Under the pieces are notes generated by a model. The model ran no database searches. It had not been told where the DNA came from and saw nothing but the letters and a program-made list of their open reading frames with translations. Both the position numbers and the translations under genes were made by a program. A stretch of DNA of 13,854 bases from Fusobacterium sp. (GTDB lineage Bacteria; Fusobacteriota; Fusobacteriia; Fusobacteriales; Fusobacteriaceae). The stretch lies in NCBI GenBank assembly GCA_018457305.1, contig JAGYHM010000022.1, positions 1-13,854 of the forward strand, in the 5' to 3' direction. Numbering within the stretch: the first letter of the stretch is position 1; the number at the start of each line of letters is the position of its first letter. Positions 13,782-13,854 of this stretch are shown piece by piece.

Positions 13782-13854
13782 GAATAAAAAATAAAATAAA
13801 TTGTTATGCGATAATACATATGTGACAAAATAATAAAAAATAGAAAGTTCTCTG
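13782..13854. other. A-rich right edge with no gene seen
   Basis: These 73 bases hold no supported gene and no convincing terminator. A small palindrome ACATATGT (about 13817-13824) sits in TTATGCGATAATACATATGT, whose ends TTGT/ACAA are loosely symmetric. A recombinase site was considered but is not supported. Confidence 0.5.

Noticed and set aside
13801..13830. Xer/dif-like or att recombination site
   Set aside because: Only short end symmetry (TTGT/ACAA) and a small ACATATGT palindrome are visible; the arms do not match well and there is no integrase in the window.
1..13854. Mycoplasma-type genetic code (TGA as tryptophan)
   Set aside because: TGG is used for tryptophan throughout and TGA ends the gene at 1661 and others without read-through into similar sequence.

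Overview
The window is very AT-rich, and every convincing gene lies on the + strand. AGA and ATA dominate the arginine and isoleucine codons, TGG is tryptophan and TGA is a true stop, and Shine-Dalgarno sites (AGGAG) are strong. This fits a Fusobacterium-like bacterium (Fusobacteriota), with a low-GC Firmicute as the alternative. The genes are accessory ones: a winged-helix/SAP replication-initiator-like protein, a remnant of a Mob-type relaxase, topoisomerase III, and an ArdC-type antirestriction/zincin protein. I read the window as part of a plasmid or integrative conjugative element. No integrase, T4SS ATPase or intact relaxase lies inside it.

Left region (1-344): an intrinsic terminator closes an upstream unit. 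It is followed by an AT-rich control region with interleaved inverted repeats, an 18-bp palindrome and three TTTGAA hexamers. Left operon (345-6085): a replication-initiator-like gene carries a GTGGAC-repeat cluster inside its coding sequence. The next gene resembles a MobV/Pre relaxase whose histidine motif is gone. Seven small genes follow: two multi-pass membrane proteins, a His/Cys-rich-N-terminus protein, a MORN_2-repeat protein, a membrane-anchored coiled-coil protein and two unknowns. Spacing is tight, with several overlapping starts.

Junction (6086-6498): two intrinsic terminators are followed by two perfect 43-bp direct repeats that flank a candidate promoter for the right operon.

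Right operon (6499-13758) holds a MuF-C-terminal/BECR-like protein, topoisomerase III, a 48-residue acidic protein, the ArdC-like zincin with a frameshifted 3' end, a 194-residue unknown and a DUF4116-repeat protein. The most unusual signal is here. Otherwise unrelated proteins end in the same basic tail (N-P-K-I-P-K-K ... E-R-stop), encoded with synonymous differences, and each such gene is followed by the same short palindrome. ArdC carries a variant tail, but only in the -1 reading frame. I propose, as inference, that the tail is a shared sorting or translocation signal for proteins the element exports, for example with DNA during conjugation.
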